Source: Phoenix dactylifera
Taxonomy: Eukaryota; Streptophyta; Magnoliopsida; Arecales; Arecaceae
NCBI RefSeq assembly: GCF_009389715.1
Contig: NW_024068516.1
Coordinates: 62,001-126,000, forward strand
Length of the DNA stretch: 64,000 bases
Direction: 5' to 3'
The notes beneath the pieces were generated by a model. The model was given only the letters and a program-made list of their open reading frames with translations, made no database searches and was not told the DNA's origin. The position numbers and the translations under genes were made by a program. The first letter of the stretch is position 1, and every line of letters starts with the position of its first letter. Positions 1 through 10,993 of the stretch are shown here, one piece after another.

Positions 1-83
1 CTGGTCTCCTAAGCTTATGCAACTTTTTATGCATATTTTTCTACCGAAAAAAAAAATGCACATCTGTTTATTCTTTCCTGCAG

Positions 84-320
84 GCTCCGTCGTTGGTTGA
101 GATCAGCAACGTCACATTCCGAAACATCAGAGGCACCTCGGCTTCAAGGATGGCAGTGCATCTCTTCTGCAGCAAAGCTGTGAGCTGTAAAAACCTTGTA
201 CTCCAAGATATAGACCTGAAGTTCATGGATCCCAATTCCCCTTCATTAGCTCAATGTTACTATGTCCAAGGTACGGCCCTAGGTTATATGAATCCTCCCG
301 CTTGCTTGTCACTATTATGA
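84..320 (+). CDS. polygalacturonase (GH28), last exon only
   Basis: This is the 3' terminal coding exon of a pectin-degrading glycoside hydrolase family 28 enzyme, normally secreted to the cell wall to hydrolyse polygalacturonan. The exon follows a good acceptor (ttctttcctgcag, ending at 83), opens in phase 0 with APSLVEISNVTF and closes at TGA 318-320, giving 78 residues. The segments ISNVTFRNIRGTS, CKNLVLQDIDL and the tail YVQGTALGYMNPPAC match the C-terminal beta-helix turns and cysteine-rich end of exo-polygalacturonase-like proteins. The catalytic Asp, His and Lys motifs lie upstream, outside the window, so activity cannot be judged. Bases 1-83 are the 3' part of the preceding intron. 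Family assignment is confident; the exact member is unknown. Confidence 0.85.
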   Translation, partial: APSLVEISNVTFRNIRGTSASRMAVHLFCSKAVSCKNLVLQDIDLKFMDPNSPSLAQCYYVQGTALGYMNPPACLSLL

Positions 321-1761
321 GGACTCTCTCTTGTCTTCTCCAAGATGTTTGGCCGGATTTCCTGTCTCCATGTAATGGCTAGAGGTCTCGTGGGTGCTCA
401 CCCTTGCACTGACCACTTGTACTATGGACTTCGCTTGAAAGGAATTTTTCTCCCTCTTCAAAATCGTTCTTCTCGATGGATTCTGAGATTGCTTTTCAGT
501 CTCTCATTCCTTCTTTATAGAATGGTGAATCTTTCTGTGTGAGTTTTTGTCATTAAAAAAAAAAAACTCACAAACTGATGATCTAATAGTACCGTTTGTT
601 TGGTGTATAAAAACAAAACCTGCGGGCTAAATAAGTTGTGCGGATTTTTAAGAGAGTGCATCTCAGTAGCAGTCACTGGTTAAACATGAGGTGTACTGCT
701 GGGATTGAGAAGAGGAAAATCGTCTCTATGGTGCTCAATAAGGGAACTGAACAAATCTCTAAGCTTAAATTGACATTAAAAGGTTATTTCTGGTTATTTG
801 CAGCCCACCAATAGGAAGTCTTGCCATTTCCTGTGCCAATGGTATTTCTTTTGGTGCTGAAAAAAAAAAGATGAATTATAATCACAAGCTTAGACATGGA
901 AAAAATACTCAACAAGCCAACACAAGTACAACTCACAAGCATTTGTGATAAAGCAAAAGGTGCCGAATGCAAAGAGATCCAAGAAAATGCATCACTTAGC
1001 TTGAATATCAAACATAAAAGTAGAGCGTGGATGCCAACTAGCTAAGTTGGTAATGTAATTACAAAAAAAAAAAAAGTTTTAGTATATAAAACCAACAGAA
1101 GGATAAGTCACACATGAAACAGTTGCAGCGAGCTGGAGACAAAATCTTTTGTCTTCTTTCTCATTTATTATAACCGTTGATGTCCTCTCCAGGATGACAA
1201 AGATGGTGGCGAAAGAAGGTTCATAAGTCTAGCAAAAAAAAGAAGGTTCATCATGGTATTGCCGTATTGGGCAAAGAAGAAACATCCCTGGAGTTTCAAA
1301 TCTCCATTTTGTGATGACACGTACGCTGTAGTTTTGTAAAACAAGAAAAACATATTATCAATCATCACATCTCCGTTGCTTTTACTAATCTGTTGCTGTT
1401 CTAGCGTATCAGAAGTAGCAGTGTTAGAGATGATCTCAGCCTCTTAGCATTCAAGAGCAATTTTTCTTCTTAGGTATTTAGTTTTTTTAGTTAAATTACA
1501 CAGCTAGTTAGACGTGCTGACAATTAGCTACAGACACCGCAGAAATCTAAATGACGCACTGAAAACAAGAACACGTATAACAAGAAATCATAGAATTCGC
1601 TGCATTATTTTAGTAGTAAATATAAGAAAAAGATACTTTACTTCACATTTATAATAAATTGCTATATTGTAACTCACCTTCTTCATAAAATTGGCAAAAT
1701 TATTTTAGTAATATTTTAAAAAATACCGAAAAATAACACTTTGTTCCATATTTACGATAAA
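321..1761. other. intergenic, downstream of polygalacturonase
   Basis: There is no supported gene. The sequence is AT-rich with short A-runs near 555-566 and 1063-1075. Short reading frames on the minus strand (784-1011 and 1168-1368) have no recognisable domain and no splice context. The first 200-400 bases probably include the polygalacturonase 3' UTR. Confidence 0.5.
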
Positions 1762-1769
1762 TTGCCAGA

Positions 1770-2317
1770 TATGGCCGAACTGGGCTAGGCCATGCTCGTA
1801 TCCGAATCCAGCCCGAAATTTTTTTTTTGGCTTTGAGCCGCCCTTAGGCTAGAAAGTTGTTGGATAATCCAGGCTTGAGCCCAGGCCCGAGCCCGACCTA
1901 AACCCGATTGGGCCTGCCTGAATTATCCGTTTGGAGCAAAATAAATCTGACCCGAACCTGAATGATATAACATAAGTAAATAAGCTAGCTAAAAATTGGT
2001 CTCTCTCCTATAACACAAGTAAATTATATATGATACATTATTCTCAGCTAAACTCATTTTAATTTATCTTTTACTTCTTTATTATTTTCTCTAAATAAAA
2101 ATATAAAAAATAAATTGATTTGGGCTTGAATTTGGGCTCCATTTCGGGCTTTGTTCGGGCTCGGCCTCAGGCTAGCCGAGAACATACCTAAGCCCAGCCA
2201 GAAAAATAAATGGGTACCAAACTCGGTCTAAACTCTTTCCGACCTAGCCTGTAGCCCGACCTAAAATTGGCCCGGCCTGATGTGCCTCAAGCCGGTCTGA
2301 GCGTATTTCCAGCCCTA
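1770..2317. mobile_element. non-autonomous hAT-like element, 548 bp
   Basis: The element is flanked by an 8-bp direct repeat, TTGCCAGA, at 1762-1769 and 2318-2325, the target-duplication length of the hAT superfamily. The ends are loosely inverted: TATGGCCG on the left, and TAGGGCTG when the right end is read on the other strand. Both ends hold runs of GCCCGA/GGGCTT words (for example CCCAGGCCCGAGCCCGACC near 1880), while the middle, about 1940-2130, is AT-rich. No transposase is encoded. The flanking identity extends 3-4 bases further by chance or slippage. It resembles in composition the elements at 31650-32136 and 58958-59995. Confidence 0.7.
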
Positions 2318-2325
2318 TTGCCAGA

Positions 2326-3051
2326 TATTAGTTTGTTGCTCGTCTTTATCATAGAATTCATGACCCATTATGTTAGTAGCACTTTTAAAAAATACCAAAA
2401 AAAAAATTTTATCATGTATCTATGATTAATTAGCTGGTATTAGTTTATACCTTATTTTTATTTTTCTTACCCCATAAGGCAAAAACACTCTCTGAAGTTA
2501 TGATTTTCTAACACAAAATTAAAATACTAACTAAGAGTATATACTGATGCCGAGTTTAATTTGATTCCTAAAAAAGGTACATGAGATTGATCTGGCATAG
2601 TATCGATCTACCTAGATTTTGTATTAAAAAATATTGATTATTTAAATAATATATAATATAAATCATTAGTTGTAATGTTGTTTATCTCCTTGAAAAAATA
2701 ATACAATTTTATCAAAGATCAAGATGGACAATTCTATGAAAAGAATTTATTTGGCCGACCCTACTCATCTCAATTAAAGTTGAGTTGTTTTAAAATGTCT
2801 AAAATAGGGGGTTATACATCTTGTATTGATTATTTATGCATCATCATTATTTATACATCTTGCTCTGTTCTCATTTCTAACGACATGAACATAGTAGCAC
2901 CTCATGAGCCACTAATTCTGTGAATATGTGAAGAAAGAAGAGATAATAAGCACCTAGTAAATAATAAGCACCTTAATTCGATAATTCATATAATAATGTA
3001 AATAAATATTTTTTGCCAAAAAGAAGCATATAAACAAAATTATCTATTTAA
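2326..3051. other. intergenic, AT-rich
   Basis: No gene or clear repeat is seen between the hAT-like element and the CACTA transposon. Confidence 0.5.
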
Positions 3052-3054
3052 AAT

Positions 3055-3084
3055 CACTACCAGAAAACACGCGTATAGTGACGG
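3055..3084 (+). repeat. CACTA left terminal inverted repeat
   Basis: Thirty bases starting CACTACCAGAAAACACG. They are a perfect inverted match to the right end, and AAT precedes them. Confidence 0.95.
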
Positions 3085-3659
3085 AAAACTAGTGACAGAC
3101 CGTTATCAGTCACTATTTGTGACGGATTAGTAACAAACAGAAATTTGGTCACCGTGGTGTGAACTTAGTGACAGATTAGTGACAGACCGGTCACGGAATA
3201 CGCGGATAGGATGGGCGCCAAAACTTAGTGACCACCGTAGTGACGGGGTATCTGTCACAAAACTGGTAATCGAAATTGCAACCAGACAGTGACAAATTCA
3301 GCCGTCATAAATATCGTAACCCAAGTGGTTGTAAATTTTTAGAAGATTATTTTTGGCAGTGACGGGTTATTGACAAAAATTTCCGTCACCAAATTTAATT
3401 TTTAATTCCAAAAATATTAAAAATATTATTTTTGAGTAATTATAAATTTAAAAAAAATAAAAAGAGGAAAATCCAAAATGAAACTAAGTGTGCCCGCTGC
3501 CCCGCCTAAATTCCTTCGATAACCCAAATCCCAATCGCTCTCTAGAAAATCCAAATCCCTTCTTCTCATTCCCAAATCCCATGGCGCCAGCTACAAACGA
3601 TGACCCATTTGCACCCCTAGTGATTAATGGCAGTAAATTATTTGGAATGCTCCACTTAA

Positions 3660-3850
3660 GACTGAAAATGGGTCGGATTTTATCTGACCATATTCGTTTC
3701 CGTATTTGATTTGGGTTGGATTCGAATACTATTTTCTTCATCCGATCGGATCCGAATGCAGATCTGGATGGTTGTTCAAAAATATTTCGGATATGGATAC
3801 GAATAGATCTATTTTTTTGGATTCGAATTCGAATATCTGATTAAATAAAT
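3660..3850. repeat. GGATTCGAAT-rich dispersed repeat inside the CACTA element
   Basis: A block rich in GGAT, TTCGAAT and ATCCGA words (for example TTGGATTCGAATTCGAATA near 3818) differs from its surroundings and looks like an older repeat carried in or inserted into the transposon. No termini were resolved. Confidence 0.35.
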
Positions 3851-3929
3851 AATCAACGAGGGTCTTTTGGGATTTAGAACGGTCCATCAGTAATCCTACC
3901 TACGAGCCCATGACCCATCGAGGCAAAAA

Positions 3930-4181
3930 ATAGAACATAACGCATGCCTCTTCGGTACAAAAGGCGGCAACGCGGGCACAACCTCCTTCGCATTGTTTGC
4001 ACTCCAGCGGCAGACCAAACCCTCCCTGATCTGTTCACGAGGGGAGAGAGCGAGCGGAGCGACCGAGGAAGAGACATCAAAGAGAAGAGAAGGAGCGGGC
4101 GAGAACGGGAAAAGTGGCCGTTTTTCTCTCCTTTCGGGCATCGCCGCAGCGTCGTCTCCCCTCGATTCCGAGCAAGTTCAG
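3930..4181 (+). other. GC-rich leader-like segment within the CACTA element
   Basis: The composition switches sharply to GC-rich, with GAGCGAGCGGAGCGACC, GA-rich stretches and CGTCGTCTCC. It ends at CAAGTTCAG, followed by GTATTTCCCC, a plausible plant donor site, then about 1.9 kb of T-rich intron-like DNA. It looks like a 5' UTR exon plus leader intron, either the element's own transposase leader or a captured host promoter. Reading frames overlap on both strands, so coding is not supported. Confidence 0.45.
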
Positions 4182-4509
4182 GTATTTCCCCCGTCTCCCC
4201 TCTCTGCCCCCGCCCCTCTTTCTTGATGTTGGTACTCGACATCAGGAAGAGCCCTAGGGCTTCTTTCTCTTCAGTTTTAGGGGGATGAGCCATGTTCAAA
4301 GCGTTGTGGCCCAATTTTGTTAATTTTTCTTTAGAATCCGGTGATTACTGTATCCAAGCATTCGATTGTCAGTTTGCTAGGGTTTTTCAAAACCTCGTAT
4401 AATTCATTGTAGGCTTCAAATTATATCAAGAGGCTTGTTTTCTAATGCCCTCAGGCATCAAGATTGGAGCCTTTTGGTTGCAAGATCCCTAATAGCATAT
4501 GTGATTCGT

Positions 4510-4668
4510 GAGTAGGGAGGGTCAAATAGGGTTTAGGCTTTCCCCCTCTCCTATTTTAAATTTCCACCTTTGTTTAGGGTTTAGGGGTTGAGTAGAGAGG
4601 GTCAGATAGGGTTTTGGTTTTCCCCCTTCCCTATTTTAAATTTTCACCTTTGTTTAGGGTTTGAGGCT
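4510..4668. repeat. imperfect 80-bp tandem duplication with telomere-like GGGTTTAG words
   Basis: GAGTAGGGAGGGTCAAATAG starts one unit at 4510 and GAGTAGAGAGGGTCAGATAG starts the next at 4590. Both contain a CCCCCT run, CTATTTTAAATTT and TTTGTTTAGGGTTT. It lies in the intron-like part of the CACTA element. Confidence 0.7.
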
Positions 4669-6057
4669 TTTATTGATCTTGCATCGAAGTTGGAACTTTG
4701 CATTTGTCTCCTGCTGTATCAGGGCAAAACCAACATTTCCCTCAGAACATTTCTATCTACAGAATCCATGAATGGCAGTGCCTTTCTCTAGGTGAAGGGT
4801 AAGCTCTTTCCCTCAACCTCTTGTTTATTTGCATGGACTTGGGAGTATTGGATTCTGATTTTTAACTTGAACTTCTATCTCTCTGTATGAAAAAATTGTA
4901 TGATCCATGTCTTATTTCGTTCTTATAGTCATACATATCAGTGCTGATATTAAACTAGTTATCTAGCCAACCTTAACCATCCGGCCATGACTTAAAAAAG
5001 TATTATGATGGAATGAACATTTTTTATTTTAGTTTTGGCATCAAAATCTGATATAATAACCCCAAGTGGTTATTCCTTTAAAATTGTCTTTTGGATTATC
5101 AGAGCATCGGGCTTTGTGGGCTAATGCAGTATTCATCAACAAGACCATCAGTTATTTTAAGTCAGCTGCTGCCTTGTTTGCTTTGCAAGGCTAGAAGTTT
5201 ATTGAAGAATAGAGAATTATCTTTACATTGCAGGTGCATCTATCTACACATATAAACTAGTGTGTTATTTATAATGAACATAATGTGCAAGGCTATTCTA
5301 AATTTTTTGGCATATTAAGTCGTCTTTAGTTGGGTAAATTTTTTAGCTGCATCATGAATCACGAATGCATTTATAGTCTTCCTGAAAGATCCTTGTCTCC
5401 ATTTTCTAAGGACTGTAGGAGACAAGCCTCTTAAATCGTGTTTGTTCCCTAAGAGGGATTTTTGTATCCTATATTTTTTTAATATTCATCCCTGTTACCT
5501 ACTTATCTTATCAGATATAGGGACATAGATCTCCTGCTGTCCTTTACTATAATGGTATTTGCATTGCTTCTTCTGCAATAGCAATACACATAATTATTTT
5601 GTTGAATGGTGTAATGATGTTGAATGACAATGTCATTAGTTTGTTATCATTTAGACGTGCTTGGGTAAATATCACATGAACAATTACATTATAGTGAATA
5701 TTTTTGGGGTCCTTTTAAACAGCATTTTTCCCAGAATTGAGGTTTTATGTGATGAGATAGTATATACTGGTTAAGTATTTCTTTTTGACAGAGATTATTT
5801 GGGTGGCATGTAAGAAGGTTGAGTAGGGAGGGTTTATTCGTATTTTTCCCAAAATGGCAAGCTTATTTCACTGACAGATGCTGCCCCAGATGCATTTATT
5901 TGTATTTTTTACAGATTTTGAAAGTTTGTCAGGGTCCTCAGAGATTTGGATCCTTTAGTGCCTTTTCATTTTAATCCAATCCAATTATTCGTATCTACTA
6001 TTGATGTTAGTCTTACCGCTATTTTAGTGTTTGCTGCTGCTTAAATCTCTGTTGGGA

Positions 6058-6793
6058 ATGGCCAGCAATCCGCAGTCTTCTGGGGCACAGGTAGCATATA
6101 TAACTCTACAACATCCTTTTGCCATTTTATGGTGTACTGTCCTATTAATCTGAATGAATTTGTTTGATTTTTCTTTGTTGTTCTTTTTGCCATTGCTTGA
6201 ATATAATGTGTTTTTTTTTTATAAAAGCCCCTTAGGCCTGCAGTGGTGGAGTCCACAGGTCCACCTCAAAATTTTGGTCCACCAATGGGAGGATATGTGG
6301 ATAAGAGAAGTGAAGCTGTCATTGGTAAGTATAATTTTTTTATGATTCATAAATATTATTAAGCTTGCTCATGTTTATCTCTTGTTTGATCCACCATAAT
6401 GTTTTTCTCTTCTTTCAAATCAACTGGCAGAAAAAGTATTCAGCTGAATACTCCAAAAAATATGGTTATGCCTCCACCTCAGATGCTCCACCACGTGATT
6501 ATGACTTGTGGTTTAAGGCAACTGGTGTCCCAACTCATGGCCATGTCTATGGCTTTAGTTTCCTGGAGGATCTCACTAAAATTATTGGGCAATCATCATC
6601 CTCTTCCACCTCTATAAGTCAAGCTCCAGTGCTGTACACGCGTGAAGACCTTCTAGGTATTTTTGAGCACGAAAAGAAAAAATGGCAAGAGGAGGTTCTT
6701 CAAAAGATGAGAGAAGAGATTGGCTTTAGACCAAAGCATGCAGATCAAGGGAGTAATGATGATTCTGGTTCTGCTGATCATGCTTCATTATGA
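6058..6793 (+). pseudogene. CACTA transposase-related gene remnant (plant Ptta/En/Spm type)
   Basis: The main exon, 6431-6793, follows an acceptor (CAACTGGCAG) and encodes about 120 residues: a segment YSAEYSKKYGYAS, then PRDYDLWFKATG and HGHVYGFSFLEDL. A charged helical stretch (residues like EHEKKKWQEEVLQKM) and an acidic Ser/Asp tail end at TGA 6791-6793. This is the conserved C-terminal module annotated in plants as transposase Ptta/En/Spm. A possible start exon, MASNPQSSGAQ at 6058-6090, ends at a GT donor. A middle exon at about 6244-6324 can join it in phase, but that frame reads poorly while another frame of the same exon reads more protein-like. The gene may therefore be decayed or the middle exon wrong. 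The product would be far shorter than an autonomous transposase. Confidence 0.65.
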
Positions 6794-6959
6794 TGTTTCT
6801 CTATGACATACTTTTGAACTTTGATTTTGATGGATTTAGGATATGTTGATGCCTATTTTGAATGACATGTTAAATGACTTTTGCGTAATGTTGAATGCTT
6901 TTGCTATTAATGATATTATTATTATGAGCCAATCAATGTACTAAATGTACCAGGTTATT

Positions 6960-7487
6960 GGAATGTAATCAGTGACCAAATTTGGTTACTGAATTGTTTA
7001 CCAAGTATTGTGACAAGCAGCCATAAACTTAGTGACAGAATTTTGGTTACTAAAAATTGATTTCGCTCAGTGCGTTGTGATAAATTAATGATGGTAACCT
7101 TGTCACTAGGTCCGTGACGGGATTAATGACAAAATTTAGTGACAAAATTTGTGACCATGTCTGTGATGACTAAATCTGTCACTGAAGGTTGTGACAGATC
7201 AGTGACCAAACCTGTGACCGAATTCTGTGACAAAATCAGTGACCAAGTTACCTTCGTTACTAACTCAATTACTGGTTAGTGACGGAAAATACGAAATTTC
7301 TTAAATATTTAATTCTTAGATTTGTAACGGCTTAGTGACGATGGTTCTGTCACGGAGTTTAGTGACGGAAATTGCCGCCGTCACTGAGAATTTAGTGACG
7401 CGTGTTTTTGTAACCAACTCAGTGACGGAAGCTCCGGTCACAAATTCCGTATTAGTAACCGAAAACACGGTATAGTGACGGGAATCT
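6960..7487. repeat. CACTA right subterminal repeat array
   Basis: Dense, irregularly spaced copies of GTGAC, TAGTGACGG and their complements occupy this stretch. A shorter matching array lies at about 3085-3370 at the other end. In characterised En/Spm elements such arrays bind the element-encoded regulatory protein; binding here is inferred. Confidence 0.75.
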
Positions 7488-7517
7488 CCGTCACTATACG
7501 CGTGTTTTCTGGTAGTG
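7488..7517 (-). repeat. CACTA right terminal inverted repeat
   Basis: Perfect complement of the left end. It is followed directly by AAT, the second copy of the target duplication. Confidence 0.95.
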
Positions 7518-7645
7518 AATATAAATCCAGAATATCCAGTACTACTCAAATATTCATATTTTTGTTCGTAAGTTCGATTGACAATATCATGTTAAACTCA
7601 ACAGCCTTCAACTATGACCACATTATCCCTGTGGTTGAGCCTATA

Positions 7646-7813
7646 TCCATAATACCACACTTAATTCCTATAGAGTAGGTTCATAGTATAGTATTTAACC
7701 CTTGTGAAGTAAGTACATGATATCGCACTCAAATCCTGCAGAGTAGGTATATAGTATCGCACTTAACCCCTATAAAGTAGGTCCATAACTATGCTTACTC
7801 TTGCTGAGTAGGT
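7646..7813. repeat. 34-bp tandem repeat, about five units
   Basis: Units begin near 7646, 7681, 7715, 7749 and 7783, with lengths 35, 34, 34, 34 and 31. Each ends in a form of GAGTAGGT or AAGTARGT after a TATCGCACTTAACCCCTAT-like core. A partial sixth unit follows to about 7830. Units are contiguous with no spacers, so this is not a CRISPR array. Confidence 0.85.
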
Positions 7814-9013
7814 CCGTAGTAATCAAATTCTGGAATAGCTAAAATGCCAACATTTAACCTCCATTAACATAGTCAGCCTGAGGGTCTGATTCTAATACGT
7901 AGTAGAGCTCTTTTTACATAATAACATATATACTATAATTCAATCAAAATATGCAAGTTCATATAAGATCAAAAAACTAACGTAATAAAATTCTATAAAA
8001 TATATTAAATTATATGTTTATTTTCTGTTCAAAACACGATTTCGTAAAATTCATAAATCATGGATAAATTGATTTACAATTTATTTGATGCCAAAAATAA
8101 TATTATTTAAATAAAAAATTAGAAAAGACAGATCATTACTTACCTTACGAGATTAACTAACAGATAAATCTAACTAATTATGAGAGACTCCTTTACAACC
8201 TAATATCCATAAAGATATTTTTTATCAAAATATATCTATGATAAATTTAAAAATAAAATCCTAAGTCTTGACACCCTTGCATAGAATCAAATCTAGTAAT
8301 TAGAAAATATAGTCATGGAAATCAGGGATTATAGTAGAAAAGTATCAATAAAAGGTGGAGGAAGGACAGGGCCAGCCAGGCAGCAGCATCCAATGGCCTG
8401 AGTCGATCCATTATAGATAGTCAAACTAGTCAAATCACGGAACAAGAGTCAGGTTAGGGTGCAGAGAACACAATAGGGATTGATAATGATGGCATCTGTT
8501 CACACCATTTCGTTGCTCGGGTTGACACATGAGAGATATGTGCCTAATTGATCACATGGTGGGATGAGAACATGTATAAGAGGTTTCAGGAGAATATCCC
8601 AATAGAGAAAGGGGTAGAACGGAAGAGAAGAAAGATGGGTTTAGGGTGCTTCATGCCTCGTTTCAGTGAGGATCGGCCGTAGCCACAATAACAGTGGAGG
8701 AAAGTGGCCATAACTCGAACAAAACATGAAAAGAAGAATAAGAAGGAAGGAGGTTTGTGGCGGGGTAATAGAGGACGGTGATGCAGGTCTTATAGCTAAC
8801 GAGATTCCTCCACCCGGTCGGAATTTGAGGCGGCGGAATCTACTTTCTTCTCCGACTACGATTCAAACAGGGGCTCTGCCCCAATGCAAATATGGAGCAG
8901 GCCTTTGGGTCATGTTCTAGTTGCATGGTCGGGCTAGGATAATTTTCAATTAGGCTGGTCAGTGGATCAGGCTGAGTTGGGTTTGGTTAACCAATAGGCC
9001 GAACCTAAGATTG

Positions 9014-9500
9014 TTATATTACATTTCAAGAATAATTAAAAAAAATCATATCCCATGTATTGCATGAAATCGATATAAATAGCACCGGTATTAATAATAG
9101 AAGAGGCTTAGCTTGTGTAGAGTTCTATTCACTATATAGACACTAATAATGATATTGATATGAATGCACCAACCATCATTAAAAATTATTACTTACAATG
9201 CAACAAATATTGATAATACTGGTGTGAATGTACTTAACTATCATTTTAATTTCATTGCTTAATATACAGTGGAAATTTAGCTATTCAAGCTTCATATTTA
9301 TTATAATTTATTATATTGTTATATTGGATTTCAAAAATAGTTGGAAAAAAGAGAAAAAAATTATGCCTCACGTGTTGCACATGATCAATATTAATAATAA
9401 TGGTATTAATGATGGAAGTTTTTGTATGGAGGCTTCGCTTGTATAGAGTTTAGTTCGCTAATATCAATGATAATGGTACTAATGTAGCCGATTATCATTA
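9014..9500. repeat. diverged tandem duplication, period about 300 bp
   Basis: Two stretches, from about 9014 and 9317, share the order TTATATT..ATTTCAA, TGTTGCA/TATTGCATGA, a run of ATTAATAATA, then GGCTTMGCTTGTRTAGAGTT. Many substitutions and small gaps separate them. Confidence 0.5.
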
Positions 9501-9513
9501 AAGTTCGTTATAT

Positions 9514-9554
<41 letters not shown>
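9514..9554. repeat. compound (TC)n(AC)n microsatellite
   Basis: An uninterrupted TC run passes directly into an AC run. Confidence 0.95.
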
Positions 9555-10993
9555 TATTTGTATGTGTATGTATGGATGGATGTTCTTTTAAAGTAGATAA
9601 TTCATGAATTTTTACCCATGCTACAGTTAGAAAGTAATAATAATATTTAATATAAAAAAAATTTAACACTATATATTATACATTTTATTTAAATAATTTC
9701 AATTTTTAATATATTTTTAATATAATTTAGTTTGGATCAATGATTCAAAATTTGGGTCAAATCAGTCTCCATGCAGGTTTACTACTTATATCTTATACCA
9801 TTACCTGATTATGGTTATGGTGCATTACCTGCGATCTTGATAGTAGATTTCATATCATGATTATGTCATTTATTTAATTTTTGTTATCGAATTCCACTGG
9901 ATCTGATTTATACCTATCCAAATAACATTAAATTATACTTGTATTTACTAAAAAAAATATGAATATAACTAATATTCAATTTATATCTATTTTTATTTAA
10001 AATAAATATAGATATATCTAATATTCAACATATATCTATTAAAAAATATAAATATACCAATATTTCCAAATGAGAAGGAAAGTTGCATTCTTTCTTTTTT
10101 TTTTTTTGCTAAAACAAAAAGGAAAAGGGGATGAGGAGAATCTCACCCGCGTAGCAACCTCCGCTGGCCTCCTTCGCTGGAGAATGTTCGATGCGGGTGG
10201 ACAAATTTTACTCATACCCTCTTTGATCCGTAGAAAATCCACATATGAGTACATCACACCAGTACCACCTAAGTATCCGGCAGACCAAATAGCGACTCCA
10301 CCGAACAAACCAGACGGAAGGCACCCAGTCTCCACATTTAATCGACGCCCGCACGTTTCGAACCTAGGCCACTTTAATGGAATCAAAACTCCGTTCCCAC
10401 CGTGCTACTACTTCGTTGGTAAGAGTTGCATTCTTTACCGACAAGGAGAAGACATGAAATTGACCGTGAAATAAGTTGGTCATGTCTAGGAGTAAGACTT
10501 CCAAACCTTAATAAAGATAACAATTAACTCTCCCAAAGTTGAATGCCGTATCATGCCTACAAACGTAAGACTGAGATCTACTGTTTAACAAACAATTCGG
10601 GAATTCTTGGTTCCAAATGGATACAACAGGAAAAATAGTCGATAAACTTCCTGTTCACATGCGGCAAGAACAAAGCATATTACACAAAGAAGGGAACAGC
10701 AGGAACAAATTACTGGCATCTGCATTGATGTCATCTTAAATTTGAGATACTATCATAAGAATACAAAGTTCAAAACTTCTGACGCTCCACGTTCAGCGGG
10801 CAAACCCACCACTATAACAATGATAATTAAGGTTTCGGAGCACATCACTCCAAAAATTGAGGGAGAATTCCCAGCTGCAGAAAAAAATTATTAAAATGGC
10901 AGATAAAACCGAACCGGATGGAAGGCATACGAACTCTCAAATAGAAATATTAGTTTTGTTTTCATCGCCATCTAAGGAAAAGGTATCTCCAAC

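Larger units (their letters stand above)
3055..7517 (+). mobile_element. CACTA (En/Spm-type) transposon, 4463 bp, probably non-autonomous
   Basis: The ends are perfect 30-bp inverted repeats beginning CACTACCAGAAAACACGCG (3055-3084 and the complement at 7488-7517). They are bracketed by a 3-bp target duplication AAT (3052-3054 and 7518-7520), the diagnostic CACTA signature. Subterminal DNA at both ends is packed with GTGAC and TAGTGACGG words in both orientations, the type of array bound by the CACTA transposase accessory protein. The interior has a GC-rich leader-like segment (about 3930-4181), long non-coding intron-like sequence, and a short transposase-related reading frame (6058-6793). 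No full TnpD-type catalytic domain is visible, so the element likely moves only in trans, if at all. Identical ends and an intact target duplication suggest a relatively recent insertion. Confidence 0.93.
7521..10993. other. intergenic, repeats only
   Basis: No supported gene. It contains the 34-bp tandem repeat at 7646-7813, a GGCTGGTC/GGTCGGGC-rich repeat fragment near 8925-9005, a diverged duplication at 9014-9500 and the microsatellite at 9514-9554. Overlapping reading frames on both strands at 10039-10474 look like a dispersed intergenic repeat. The last few hundred bases include the carrier gene's 3' UTR. Confidence 0.5.

Noticed and set aside
1168-1368. Minus-strand frame of 66 codons downstream of the polygalacturonase
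   Set aside because: No recognisable domain or splice sites; AT-rich intergenic setting.
7646-7813. Regular 34-bp repeats resembling a CRISPR array
   Set aside because: No spacers between units, units diverge, plant nuclear DNA.
10039-10474. Overlapping open frames of 115-134 codons on both strands upstream of the carrier gene's 3' end
   Set aside because: No domain, no codon pattern favouring one strand, no splice or promoter context; looks like a dispersed intergenic repeat.
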